Origin: Acidobacteriota bacterium
Lineage (GTDB): Bacteria; Acidobacteriota; Thermoanaerobaculia; Gp7-AA8
Direction: 5' to 3'
DNA: 64,000 nucleotides
NCBI GenBank assembly: GCA_019244185.1
Contig: JAFATB010000023.1
Location: 372,001 to 436,000, forward strand
Positions 25,413 through 33,779 of the stretch are shown here, in pieces (within the stretch, counting starts at the first letter, position 1; the number at the start of each line of letters is the position of its first letter). The translations under genes and the position numbers were made by a program. The notes beneath the pieces were generated by a model that searched no databases, was not told the origin of the DNA, and was given only the letters and a program-made list of their open reading frames with translations.

Positions 25413-25469
25413 GGCCGCGACATGTGCCTGCAATTCCGGTGCTTACCTCCACGTTCTATACTCCGTTCA

Positions 25470-25475
25470 GGAGGG
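25470..25475 (+). promoter_or_regulatory. Strong Shine-Dalgarno of guaB
   Basis: AGGAGG followed by GCGGAC (about 6 bases in all) and the ATG at 25481. It fixes the guaB start and shows that this genome also uses canonical Shine-Dalgarno sites, in contrast to the many leaderless-looking starts. Confidence 0.75.
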
Positions 25476-25480
25476 CGGAC

Positions 25481-27046
25481 ATGAGCGACGAACGTGTATT
25501 GCGCGACGTGCCGGTGATCGGCCGGGTGGAGATTCATGAAGTCGAGAAGCCCGAGCCGCTGCCGTCCGACCGCTTCGCGGAAGGCATACCGGTCGCGCTC
25601 ACGTTCGACGACGTGCTGCTCAAGCCGGCCAAGTCGGAGATCCATCCGAACTTCGTCGACGTCTCCACGCGCCTCACGCGCGACATCCGCCTGAACATCC
25701 CCATCCTCTCCTCCGCGATGGACACCGTGACCGAGGCGCGCCTCGCCATCGCGATGGCCCAGCACGGCGGACTCGGCGTGATCCACAAGAACATGTCCGC
25801 GCTGCTGCAGGCCGAAGAGGTCGACAAGGTGAAGCGCTCGGAAGCGGGGATGATCGTCGATCCGGTGACCATGCGGCCGTGGCAGTCGATCGCCGAGGCG
25901 CTGCAGGTCATGGAGAAATACAAGATCTCGGGCGTGCCGGTGACGGATGCGAACGGAAAGCTCGTCGGCATCCTCACGAACCGCGACCTCCGCTTCGAGA
26001 CGCGCTTCGATCTGCCGATCTCCGAGCGCATGACGAAAGACAGCCTCATCACCGCGCCGGTCGGCACGACGCTCGAGCAGGCGCGCGAGCTGTTGCACCA
26101 GCATCGCATCGAGAAGCTGCTCGTCGTCGACGCCAACGGCGATCTCAAAGGTCTCATCACCGTCAAAGACATCCAGAAGGCGCGCCGTTACCCGCAAGCC
26201 GCGAAAGATCCCCTCGGACGCCTGCGCGTCGCCGCCGCAATCGGCGCCGGCAAGGACGGCATCGAACGGGCGCGCGCGCTCATCGACGCCAAGGTCGACG
26301 TCATCGTGCTCGACTCCTCGCACGCGCATTCCGCGGGCGTGCTCGACACGATCCGCCAGTTCAAGAAGCTTTTCCCGACGACGCCGCTCATCGCCGGCAA
26401 CGTCGCCACGTACGAAGGCGCGCGCGAGCTCTGCGAGCTCGGCGTCGACGCGATCAAGGTCGGCATCGGACCCGGCTCGATCTGCACGACGCGCGTCGTC
26501 GCGGGCGCGGGCGTGCCGCAGATCACCGCGATCCTCGATGCGGTGCGCGCGGCCGAGAAGTTCGACGTGCCGGTCATCAGCGACGGCGGCATCAAGTTCT
26601 CCGGCGACATGACCAAAGCGATCGCCGCCGGCGCGCAGGCGGTCATGATCGGCTCGCTCTTCGCGGGCACGGACGAGGCGCCGGGCGAGACGATCCTGTA
26701 TCAGGGCCGCACGTTCAAGGCGTATCGCGGCATGGGCTCGATCGGCGCGATGCAGCAGGGCTCGAAGGACCGCTACTTCCAGGAAGACACCGACGAAGTG
26801 ACGAAGCTCGTGCCGGAAGGCATCGAAGGCAAAGTGCCGTACAAGGGCTCGATCGGCGCGATGATCCCGCAGCTCGTCGGCGGCCTGCGCTCGGGCATGG
26901 GACTCACCGGCTCGAAGGACATCGAAGACCTGCGCACGAAAGCGCAGTTCGTCCGCATCACCGCAGCGGGTCTGCGCGAGTCGCACGCGCACGACGTCAC
27001 GATCACGAAGGAAGCGCCGAACTACCGCATCGAGTCGAAGGAGTAG
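25481..27046 (+). CDS. guaB: Inosine-5'-monophosphate dehydrogenase
   Basis: The NAD-dependent oxidation of IMP to XMP, the committed step to GMP. At 521 residues it is longer than the usual 485-490 because of an N-terminal extension of about 30 residues (VLRDVPVIGRVEIHEVEKPE). The core begins GIPVALTFDDVLLKP. Two CBS domains lie at about 125-240. The catalytic cysteine is C335 in GPGSICTTR, and the mobile segment includes YRGMGSIGAMQQGSKDRY. The start has a strong AGGAGG. The next gene starts 7 bp downstream. Confidence 0.95.
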   Translation: MSDERVLRDVPVIGRVEIHEVEKPEPLPSDRFAEGIPVALTFDDVLLKPAKSEIHPNFVDVSTRLTRDIRLNIPILSSAMDTVTEARLAIAMAQHGGLGVIHKNMSALLQAEEVDKVKRSEAGMIVDPVTMRPWQSIAEALQVMEKYKISGVPVTDANGKLVGILTNRDLRFETRFDLPISERMTKDSLITAPVGTTLEQARELLHQHRIEKLLVVDANGDLKGLITVKDIQKARRYPQAAKDPLGRLRVAAAIGAGKDGIERARALIDAKVDVIVLDSSHAHSAGVLDTIRQFKKLFPTTPLIAGNVATYEGARELCELGVDAIKVGIGPGSICTTRVVAGAGVPQITAILDAVRAAEKFDVPVISDGGIKFSGDMTKAIAAGAQAVMIGSLFAGTDEAPGETILYQGRTFKAYRGMGSIGAMQQGSKDRYFQEDTDEVTKLVPEGIEGKVPYKGSIGAMIPQLVGGLRSGMGLTGSKDIEDLRTKAQFVRITAAGLRESHAHDVTITKEAPNYRIESKE

Positions 27047-27053
27047 CGACACG

Positions 27054-27422
27054 TTGAGCGCGGACGCCGGCGAGGCCGTGACCGACTTTGCAGTGCGCGT
27101 CAACGACGAGCACCGCATCGAGTTCGTCAGCGCGTCGCGCGGACGGCTGGCGAGCTTTCCCGCGTGGGAACACGCCGACCGTGATCTGCGCCACTTCGTC
27201 GCCGCGGACGTGCCGCTCGGCACGTTCGACGCGCCCTACGAGGACGCCGACGAAGGGTGGCGCATCGCCATCTACGAGCACGCCGGCTGGGTGTACGTCG
27301 ACGAGAACGGCGTCTCATTTCGCGTGCCGCGCGAGCGGTACCTGCGCGCGTGGGCGGCGGTGATCGATCAGTTCAATCCGATCACGCCGCTGGACGACGG
27401 CGATTCCGGCGATCCCGCATAG
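27054..27422 (+). CDS. Small hypothetical protein, 122 residues
   Basis: An acidic protein of unknown family, with a beta-rich middle (WRIAIYEHAGWVYVDENGVSFRVPRERYLRAW) and an acidic end. It has no signal peptide or cysteine motifs. The start is TTG at 27054, 7 bp after the guaB stop, so it is probably in the guaB transcript. The TAG stop (27420-27422) is also the first half of TAGAAT before the decarboxylase gene. Confidence 0.6.
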   Translation: MSADAGEAVTDFAVRVNDEHRIEFVSASRGRLASFPAWEHADRDLRHFVAADVPLGTFDAPYEDADEGWRIAIYEHAGWVYVDENGVSFRVPRERYLRAWAAVIDQFNPITPLDDGDSGDPA

Positions 27423-27425
27423 AAT
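27420..27425 (+). promoter_or_regulatory. Candidate -10 hexamer TAGAAT, 9 bp before an ATG
   Basis: TAGAAT, CCGCGCGCC, then the ATG at 27435. The first three bases are the stop codon of the preceding gene, the same arrangement as at 99-104. Confidence 0.45.
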
Positions 27426-27434
27426 CCGCGCGCC

Positions 27435-28751
27435 ATGGAATCGCGCGCCTACGCTCACGCGCTCGTCGACCTGCTGTTCGATCACGTCGAGAACGTCGCC
27501 ACGCGCCCCGTCGTCGAGTGGACGCCCGCGCGGGAACTGCGCGACCTCGTGCGCATCGACGGCACGACGCGCGATCCGCTCGCGCTCGCGCAACTCGTCG
27601 CACGCTACTCGATCCAGCTGCACCATCCGTCGTACATGGGGCATCAGGTCTGCCCGCCGATTCTCGACGCCGCCACGACCGATCTCCTGATCTCGTTTCT
27701 CAATCAGTCGACCGCGGTGTGGGAGATGAGTCCGATCGGGACGGTCATCGAGAAAGAGATCGTGCGCTGGCTGGCCGATCGCGCCGGCTATCCCGACACC
27801 GCCGAAGGCACGGCCGTCTCCGGCGGCTCGGCGGCGAATCTCACGGGCCTCCTCGCGGCGCGCGCGCGATTCGACGCGACCAAACGTCCGATCGTCGTCG
27901 TGGGCGCCGACGCGCATTACTCGATCGCGCGCGCGGCCGCGATGATGGGCATTCCGCCGGCGGATGTGCTGAAGGTCGCCACCGACGACGCGCATCGCAT
28001 GGACGTCGCGGCGCTCGAAGAAACGCTCGCCGCGGTGGAAGCGCGCGGCGACGCGGCGGTGCTCGCGATCGTGGCGACGTCGGGCTCGACCGCCACCGGC
28101 GCGTTCGACAAGCTCGACGAGATCGCGCTCCTGCGCGACCGCTACCGCACGTGGCTGCACGTCGACGCGGCGCACGGCGCGTCGGTCCTGTTGAGCGACT
28201 CGCTTGCGCATCTCGTGCGCGGCCTCGAACAGTCCGACTCTTTCTCCTGGGATCCGCACAAGATGATGTGGATGCCGCTCTCCCTCGGCAGCATCCTCGT
28301 GCGCGACGGCGTCTGGCTGCGCCGCGCGTTCGAAGCGGATGCGCCGTATCTCTTCCACGCCGGCTCGGAAAACCTCGGCGAGATGACGATCCAGTGCTCG
28401 AAACGCGCGGACGCGATCAAGCTCTGGCTCGTGCTGCAGTCGCGCGGCACCGCGCCGATCGTCGACGCCATCGAGCGCACCGCGGCGCTGACGCGCTATC
28501 TCTACGAGCGCATCGTCGCTTCGGACGACTTCGAGCCGGTGCACGAGCCGGCGCTGAACATCCTCTGCTTCCGCCGCCGCGGCTTCGACGACGAGCAGAC
28601 CGCGGCTCTGCGCGAGCGATTGCTGCGCAGCGGCAAGGCGTGGATCACGACGACCGTGCTGCGCAACGAGCGCGTGCTGCGCGTGACCATGATGAATCCG
28701 CGCACGACCGAGCGCGACGTGGATGCAATGCTCAACGCGCTGAGGGAGTGA
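27435..28751 (+). CDS. PLP-dependent group II amino acid decarboxylase
   Basis: A 438-residue fold-type I pyridoxal-phosphate enzyme. The PLP lysine is in SWDPHKMMWMP. The region before it contains VDAAHGAS, whose Asp contacts the pyridine nitrogen, and VSGGSAANLTGLLAAR fits the cofactor phosphate-binding loop. The family includes glutamate, aspartate, tyrosine and aromatic-L-amino-acid decarboxylases; I cannot name the substrate. The enzyme is expected in the cytosol. The trmJ gene follows after 1 bp. Confidence 0.88.
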   Translation: MESRAYAHALVDLLFDHVENVATRPVVEWTPARELRDLVRIDGTTRDPLALAQLVARYSIQLHHPSYMGHQVCPPILDAATTDLLISFLNQSTAVWEMSPIGTVIEKEIVRWLADRAGYPDTAEGTAVSGGSAANLTGLLAARARFDATKRPIVVVGADAHYSIARAAAMMGIPPADVLKVATDDAHRMDVAALEETLAAVEARGDAAVLAIVATSGSTATGAFDKLDEIALLRDRYRTWLHVDAAHGASVLLSDSLAHLVRGLEQSDSFSWDPHKMMWMPLSLGSILVRDGVWLRRAFEADAPYLFHAGSENLGEMTIQCSKRADAIKLWLVLQSRGTAPIVDAIERTAALTRYLYERIVASDDFEPVHEPALNILCFRRRGFDDEQTAALRERLLRSGKAWITTTVLRNERVLRVTMMNPRTTERDVDAMLNALRE

Positions 28752-28752
28752 C

Positions 28753-29472
28753 GTGCTGCGCGTCGTGCTGGTCGAGCCGCGCGAGGCGGGGAACGTCGGC
28801 GCCGTCGCGCGCGCGATGAAGAACTTCGGCTTCGACGAGCTCGTGATCGCCGGCGAGCATCCGCAGCTGCTTCCCGTCGCCGGCTGGTGGGCGAGCGGCG
28901 CGGACGATCTCCTCGCAAACGCGCGCTTCGTACCGACGCTCGCCGATGCGCTGGCGGACGCGCACGTCACGGTCGCCACGACGTCGATGCGCGGCCGCAC
29001 GAATCCGGTCACGTTCACGCCGCGGACGCTCGCCGAGAAGTTCGCCACGCTCGCGCGCGAACAGACGCTCGCGCTCGTCTTCGGCCGCGAGGACAGCGGT
29101 CTCACGCGCGATGAGCTCGTGCTCTGCCAGTACACGGCCGCGATTCCGGCGAACCACGCGTTCCCGACGATGAACCTCGCGCAGGCGGCGTGCGTCTTCT
29201 GCTACGAGCTCTCGTCGATCGCGCCCGCGGAGACGTCACGCGCGTTCGCCGACGCGGGCTCGGTCGAGCGGCTGCACCAGCGCGCGCGGGCGCTGCTGCT
29301 CGAGTCGGGGTTCCTGCACGCGAACAATCCCGACCGCATCTACGACGACGTGCGCGCGATGATCGCCCGCGCCGATCTCGACGCGCGCGAGGTCACCATC
29401 GCCCTGGGGATCATTCGGCAGCTCGAGTGGAAACTCCGGAACGCTGCTCGCCCGTCTGATGCAGGCGATTGA
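28753..29472 (+). CDS. trmJ: tRNA/rRNA 2'-O-methyltransferase, TrmJ-like (SPOUT family)
   Basis: A 239-residue SPOUT methyltransferase. It begins LRVVLVEPREAGNVGAVARAMKNFG and has the knot segments LVFGREDSGLTRDEL and IPANHAFPTMNLAQAA. These match TrmJ, which 2'-O-methylates the anticodon-loop residue 32 of some tRNAs using SAM. The gene starts with GTG 1 bp after the decarboxylase stop and shares its transcript. The 3' end overlaps the convergent response-regulator gene by 62 bp. Confidence 0.85.
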   Translation: MLRVVLVEPREAGNVGAVARAMKNFGFDELVIAGEHPQLLPVAGWWASGADDLLANARFVPTLADALADAHVTVATTSMRGRTNPVTFTPRTLAEKFATLAREQTLALVFGREDSGLTRDELVLCQYTAAIPANHAFPTMNLAQAACVFCYELSSIAPAETSRAFADAGSVERLHQRARALLLESGFLHANNPDRIYDDVRAMIARADLDAREVTIALGIIRQLEWKLRNAARPSDAGD

Positions 29473-29857
29473 GACATTCGGAGATGATCTCGATGAACGT
29501 GTCGAGATCGAACGGCTTCAAGATCGAGTTGCAGACCGCGCTCGGCGGGATCTTGTCGACGCCGCGTTTGCCCGCGGCGGTGAAGACGATGATGTGCGGC
29601 CGGTCGTCGGGCGCATACTTCTGCCCGATCTGCTCGATGAACTCGTAGCCGTTGAGGCGCGGCATCATCAGATCGAGCAGGATCAGATCGAACGCGCCGT
29701 CATGCTGCAGTTTGTCGAGACCCGCCGCGCCGTCTTCCGCCAGCGCCACGTCGAATTTCATCCGCCGCAGAACCGCCTGCAGCAGCACTCGGATCGCAAG
29801 GTCATCGTCGATGACCAGAATCCGTCGTCCTGTGCCGTCAATCTTGTGTACGGGCAT
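29411..29857 (-). CDS. CheY-like response regulator, receiver domain only
   Basis: A 148-residue stand-alone receiver. The acidic pair is in ILVIDDDLAIR, the phosphorylated aspartate is in LILLDLMMPRLNG, the switch Thr in HIIVFTAAG and the lysine in SILKPFD. There is no output domain, so it must act on a partner protein. No sensor kinase is nearby. It is convergent with trmJ, overlapping it by 62 bp, and divergent from the small membrane protein at 29980. Confidence 0.9.
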   Translation of the reverse strand: MPVHKIDGTGRRILVIDDDLAIRVLLQAVLRRMKFDVALAEDGAAGLDKLQHDGAFDLILLDLMMPRLNGYEFIEQIGQKYAPDDRPHIIVFTAAGKRGVDKIPPSAVCNSILKPFDLDTFIEIISECLNRLHQTGEQRSGVSTRAAE

Positions 29858-29979
29858 GGCGCTCGCGCTCGTCCGAAAATGCGAAAGTCATACCGGCCTG
29901 AGGTGTTCTCACAATCAGATTACACCGAACCGCAAGCCGAACGTATCGCCGGAGGCATGTTACGTCCGATGCAAACGAA

Positions 29980-30465
29980 ATGATCTTCGCGTTTCGCCCG
30001 TGGGTCCGGCGAGCAGGACTGTCGATCGTGCTCACCGCCGCGGCCATCTCCGCGGCCATCGCGCTCGCTCTTCTCTTCGTTCCCGGCGCGCGCTACGGCT
30101 GGATCGGCGAACGCTTCGTCTGGGTCTACATCGGCACGCTGTGGCTCGGCGGACTGAAAGTGTGGCTCGGCACGCGGCGCCCGATCGCGGAGGTGCGCGA
30201 CGACACGTTGACGCTGCGGCCACTGCATCAATTCCGGACACGTGTCGTGCGTTGGGACGCATTGCGCGGCACCGAGCAGCTGACCGGCGGCGATCGTCTC
30301 ATCGTTTATTTCGAGACGCCGCGCGGTCTACGCTTCGTGGCGCTCAATCTCAACCTCGTGAAGGGACGCCGCGACTTTCTCGCGCTCATGGACAAGCGAC
30401 TCTACGCCATGCAGTTCGTCGAGAAGATCGTCGACCGCTCGCGGTATCTTTCCCGACCGACATGA
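29980..30465 (+). CDS. Small membrane protein with a PH-like cytoplasmic part
   Basis: A 161-residue protein. Two hydrophobic segments (about 13-35 and 44-61) are followed by a beta-rich domain (EVRDDTLTLRPL, RVVRWDALRGTEQL, RLIVYFETPRGLRFVALNL), which looks like the PH-type domain found in many small bacterial membrane proteins. I do not know its role. Its stop overlaps the ligA start by ATGA, so the two are translated together. Confidence 0.68.
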   Translation: MIFAFRPWVRRAGLSIVLTAAAISAAIALALLFVPGARYGWIGERFVWVYIGTLWLGGLKVWLGTRRPIAEVRDDTLTLRPLHQFRTRVVRWDALRGTEQLTGGDRLIVYFETPRGLRFVALNLNLVKGRRDFLALMDKRLYAMQFVEKIVDRSRYLSRPT

Positions 30466-32444
30466 GCGTGAAGCAGGACATCGAGCGCCTCCGCAAGGAG
30501 CTCGAACGCCACAACCGCCTCTACTACCTCGACGCGACGCCGGAGATCAGCGACTTCGAGTTCGATCAGCTGCTCCGCCGCCTCGACGAGCTCGAGAAGG
30601 CGCATCCGCAATACGACGATCCGAACTCGCCCACGAAGCGCGTCGGCGGCGCGCCCATCGACAGCTTTCCCACCGTCGTGCACGAGCCGCCGATGCTGTC
30701 GATCGAGAACGCGTACACGCTCGACGAGCTGCGCGAGTGGCACGAGCGCGTGCTCCGCGGCCTCGGACGCGAGACCGTCGAATACGAGGCCGAGCTGAAG
30801 ATCGACGGCGTATCGATCTCGCTGCTCTACGAGAACGGCGCGCTCGCCTGCGGCGCGACGCGCGGCGACGGCGTGCGCGGTGACGACGTCACGCCGAACG
30901 TCCGCACCGTCCGCGCGCTCCCGCTCAAGATCGACCGCAAGGTGAAACGCCTCGAGGTGCGCGGCGAGATCTACATCTCCAAGCGCGACTTCGCGCTGCT
31001 CAATCAAGACCTCGACGAAGAGGAACAGCTCGCGAATCCGCGTAACGCCGCCGCCGGCTCGCTGCGCCAGAAGGATCCCAAGCTCGTCGCCGCGCGGCGC
31101 CTCAGCGCGTACCTCTACCACGTCGTGAGCGTCGACGGCCGCCAGCCGGAATCGCAATGGGACGCCTACGCGCTCCTCGAGCGCCTCGGTGTCCCGACCA
31201 ATCCGCAGCGCGCGCTCTGCGCGACGCTCGACGACGTCGTCGCGTTCATCGAAACGTGGCGCGAACGCCGCCACGAGCTCGACTTCGACATCGACGGCAT
31301 CGTCGTGAAAGTGAACCGCCGCGAAGAGCAGCTCGAGCTCGGCGCGACGTCGAAGGCGCCGCGCTGGATCGTCGCGTTCAAGTACCCGCCCGAGGCGGCG
31401 CAGACGATCGTGCGAGCGATCAATCTGTATGTCGGGCGCACCGGCACCGTGACGCCGGTGGCCGAGTTCGACCCGGTGCGCATCGGCGGCACGAAAGTCG
31501 TCAACGCGTCGCTGCACAACTTCGACGAGCTCGCGCGCAAGGACGTGCGCATCGGCGACTCGATCGTCGTCGAAAAAGGCGGCGACATCATCCCGAAAGT
31601 CGTCGACGTGTTGCTCGACAAACGTCCGGACGGCGCCGAACCGTTCGCGGTGCCGGAGCACTGTCCGGTCTGCGGCGAGCCGCTGCATCGCTTCGAAGGC
31701 GAGGTCGCGATCCGCTGCATCAACCAGGGCTGTCCCGCGATCGTGCTGCAGTCGATCACGCACTTCGCCTCGCGCAAGGCCATGGACATCGAAGGCCTCG
31801 GCTGGCAGACCGTGCAGGCGCTGCTCGACGCGAAGCTCGTCTCCGACTACGCGTCGGTCTACGAGCTCACCGTCGAGCAGGTCGCGGCGCTGGAGCGCAA
31901 AGGCGAGAAGTCGGCGTCGAAGCTCATCGAGAACATCGAGCATTCGAAGACGAATGAGCTGTCGCGCCTCATTTTCGGATTGGGCATCCGCTTCGTCGGC
32001 GAGCGCGCGGCGAAGCTGCTCGCGGAGCATTCCCGCTCGCTCGACGCGCTGATGAACGCGACGGCGGAAGAACTGGTCGGCATTCGCGAGATCGGCCCGA
32101 AAGTCGCGGAGGCGGTGACGTTCCACTTCTCCGTCCCCGCTAATCGCGAGCGCATCGAGCGCATGCAGCGCCTCGGCGTCGCGCCGGTGCACGTCGCGAC
32201 GGCGACCGGCGACCGCCTCGCGGGGAAGAGCGTCGTCGTCACGGGAACGCTCACACGCTTTTCGCGCGACGAGATTCACAAGCTCATCGAACGCGAAGGC
32301 GGCAAGCCGGCGAGCGCCGTGTCGTCGAAGACGAGCTACCTCGTCGCCGGCGAGTCCGCGGGCTCGAAGCTGGAGAAGGCGAGGTCGCTCAACGTGCCGG
32401 TGCTGACCGAAGACGAGTTCCTCGCGCTGATCGGCGAGGGGTGA
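30462..32444 (+). CDS. ligA: NAD-dependent DNA ligase
   Basis: The essential replicative ligase, 660 residues, normal length. The adenylated lysine is K113 in ELKIDGVSIS. The domain order is adenylation plus OB fold, a zinc finger (CPVCGEPLH ... CINQGCPA, near 400), helix-hairpin-helix motifs and a C-terminal BRCT domain from about 590 (DRLAGKSVVVTGTL). The start is the ATG that overlaps the preceding gene. The last 109 bp overlap the 3' end of the convergent DUF4157 gene, which is unusual for such a conserved gene. Confidence 0.97.
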   Translation: MSVKQDIERLRKELERHNRLYYLDATPEISDFEFDQLLRRLDELEKAHPQYDDPNSPTKRVGGAPIDSFPTVVHEPPMLSIENAYTLDELREWHERVLRGLGRETVEYEAELKIDGVSISLLYENGALACGATRGDGVRGDDVTPNVRTVRALPLKIDRKVKRLEVRGEIYISKRDFALLNQDLDEEEQLANPRNAAAGSLRQKDPKLVAARRLSAYLYHVVSVDGRQPESQWDAYALLERLGVPTNPQRALCATLDDVVAFIETWRERRHELDFDIDGIVVKVNRREEQLELGATSKAPRWIVAFKYPPEAAQTIVRAINLYVGRTGTVTPVAEFDPVRIGGTKVVNASLHNFDELARKDVRIGDSIVVEKGGDIIPKVVDVLLDKRPDGAEPFAVPEHCPVCGEPLHRFEGEVAIRCINQGCPAIVLQSITHFASRKAMDIEGLGWQTVQALLDAKLVSDYASVYELTVEQVAALERKGEKSASKLIENIEHSKTNELSRLIFGLGIRFVGERAAKLLAEHSRSLDALMNATAEELVGIREIGPKVAEAVTFHFSVPANRERIERMQRLGVAPVHVATATGDRLAGKSVVVTGTLTRFSRDEIHKLIEREGGKPASAVSSKTSYLVAGESAGSKLEKARSLNVPVLTEDEFLALIGEG

Positions 32445-33766
32445 TCGAGCGCGAGAACCATCTCGCGATAGGCAGCGAGCGCATGCGCGAACTCGCCGCG
32501 CGCGATCGCGTCGACGCAGAAGCGGATCACGCGATCGATCGATTCGAGGATCGCCTCGCGCCGCGGTGACGCGTCGATCGCGGCGACGATGCGCGGCGCG
32601 ACCGCGTAGTAATGCGCGATGAGCACCTCGCCCTCCGGCAGCGCCCGCACGTACGAGTCGCGGAACGCGCGCAGCGTCGTCAGCTCGTGGCAGTCGTCCG
32701 GCAAGCCGCGCCACGCGACGCACGCGGTGGTGAGGAAGCAGCCGCTCTTGCTGTTGTTGTTACTGCTGCTGCTGCTGCTCGACGATTCGGCCGGCTTCCA
32801 GTGCGTCCGCATTTTCGCGTGCGAGACGGTGAAGAGGTCGCGCGTCGTGACGACGGATTTCGATAGCTTCTCGGCATCGCTGGCGTCGAAGCCGAGGGAC
32901 TCGTAGATGTGCACCGCCGCGAGATTCCGATTCGCTTCGGCTTCGGCGTCGGCATTGTGCTCCAGTTGGGCTTTCGTGAGGTTGGCCATCGCCGATTTCC
33001 GGGTGACGCCGGTGCCGATGTAGATGCCCAGCTTCAGATGTTCCAGCGCGTCGGCGGCGAAGTGATGAAACAGCAGATACCCCGCGCGCGTGCCGCTGGG
33101 CATTCCGTACGCTTCGACGTGCAGCATGTAGGCGTGAGGCAGGTCGTTGTCGAACGAGTACTCCATCCACGCGAGCGGATCCTGGCCGCCTTTCGCGAAG
33201 AGCTCCAGCTTCGTCCCTTTGCTGCTGGCGTTCTTCGTGAGGATGTACTCCGTCCTCGCGGTCTCGCTGTACCACGCCCAGTTGCCCTGGATGACCTGTC
33301 CGTGCCAGAGCGGCGACGGCCCGGATGCGACTTTGCGTTGCGCGACGCGCGTGTTGCGCGCGAACTGACTCGCCAGCCGCTCGGCTTCCTGTTCGAGATG
33401 CTGGTCGTGCACGATGGCGACGCCGCCGCCGTACGGATTCTGCACGCGGCCCGCGCGCTGCTGCACGACGTGCGCAAGCTCCCGCGCGAGCAGCCGCTGG
33501 CCGTGCGGTGTCGATGGGCTGTACGCGCCGGGCGCGAAGTGGATGTGCGAGCCGTGCGTGAACGAGAGCGCGCCGATCGACGCGGCCTCACCGCCGACGT
33601 GCACGCGCACGTCCTGAAAGCTCGCGCCGAAGTGCGCTTCCATCAGCTGCCGAACCGCCGTCGGCAGCATCTCGCCGCCGCCGGGCGGAAGCCGCGTGAC
33701 GTGGGCGGGCAGCGGCTCGCGGCGCACGCCATGTGGAAAGAAGCCCTGGATGACCGCTCCGCGCAT
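32336..33766 (-). CDS. DUF4157 (eCIS core domain) protein with CFI-box C-terminus
   Basis: A 476-residue protein. Residues 30-115 match the DUF4157 domain common in extracellular contractile injection system loci: LPTAVRQLMEAHFGASFQDVRVH, then FAPGAYSP and LLARELAHVVQQ. The usual metalloprotease-like HExxH reads RELAH (95-99), so the first metal-binding His is an Arg. The middle (about 205-300) has features of a GNAT acetyltransferase, notably RNLAAVHIYESLGF (280-293); this is inference. A Ser/Asn run (328-341) leads to a CFI-box-like tail: CFLTTAC (343-349) and LRAFRD (365-370). No tail, sheath or other eCIS genes are nearby. TATCAT lies 5 bp before the ATG. It overlaps ligA convergently by 109 bp. 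Confidence 0.75.
   Translation of the reverse strand: MRGAVIQGFFPHGVRREPLPAHVTRLPPGGGEMLPTAVRQLMEAHFGASFQDVRVHVGGEAASIGALSFTHGSHIHFAPGAYSPSTPHGQRLLARELAHVVQQRAGRVQNPYGGGVAIVHDQHLEQEAERLASQFARNTRVAQRKVASGPSPLWHGQVIQGNWAWYSETARTEYILTKNASSKGTKLELFAKGGQDPLAWMEYSFDNDLPHAYMLHVEAYGMPSGTRAGYLLFHHFAADALEHLKLGIYIGTGVTRKSAMANLTKAQLEHNADAEAEANRNLAAVHIYESLGFDASDAEKLSKSVVTTRDLFTVSHAKMRTHWKPAESSSSSSSSNNNSKSGCFLTTACVAWRGLPDDCHELTTLRAFRDSYVRALPEGEVLIAHYYAVAPRIVAAIDASPRREAILESIDRVIRFCVDAIARGEFAHALAAYREMVLALDHPSPISARNSSSVSTGTLSDLAFSSFEPADSPATR
32748..32787. repeat. Simple-sequence run encoding Ser/Asn in the DUF4157 gene
   Basis: A near-perfect run of trinucleotides, TTGTTGTTACTGCTGCTG and following, codes for the Ser8-Asn3 linker on the minus strand. 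It is the only such run in the window. Slippage here would change the linker length in multiples of three, or knock the gene out if out of frame. Confidence 0.55.
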
Positions 33767-33779
33767 GCGGAATGATAGA

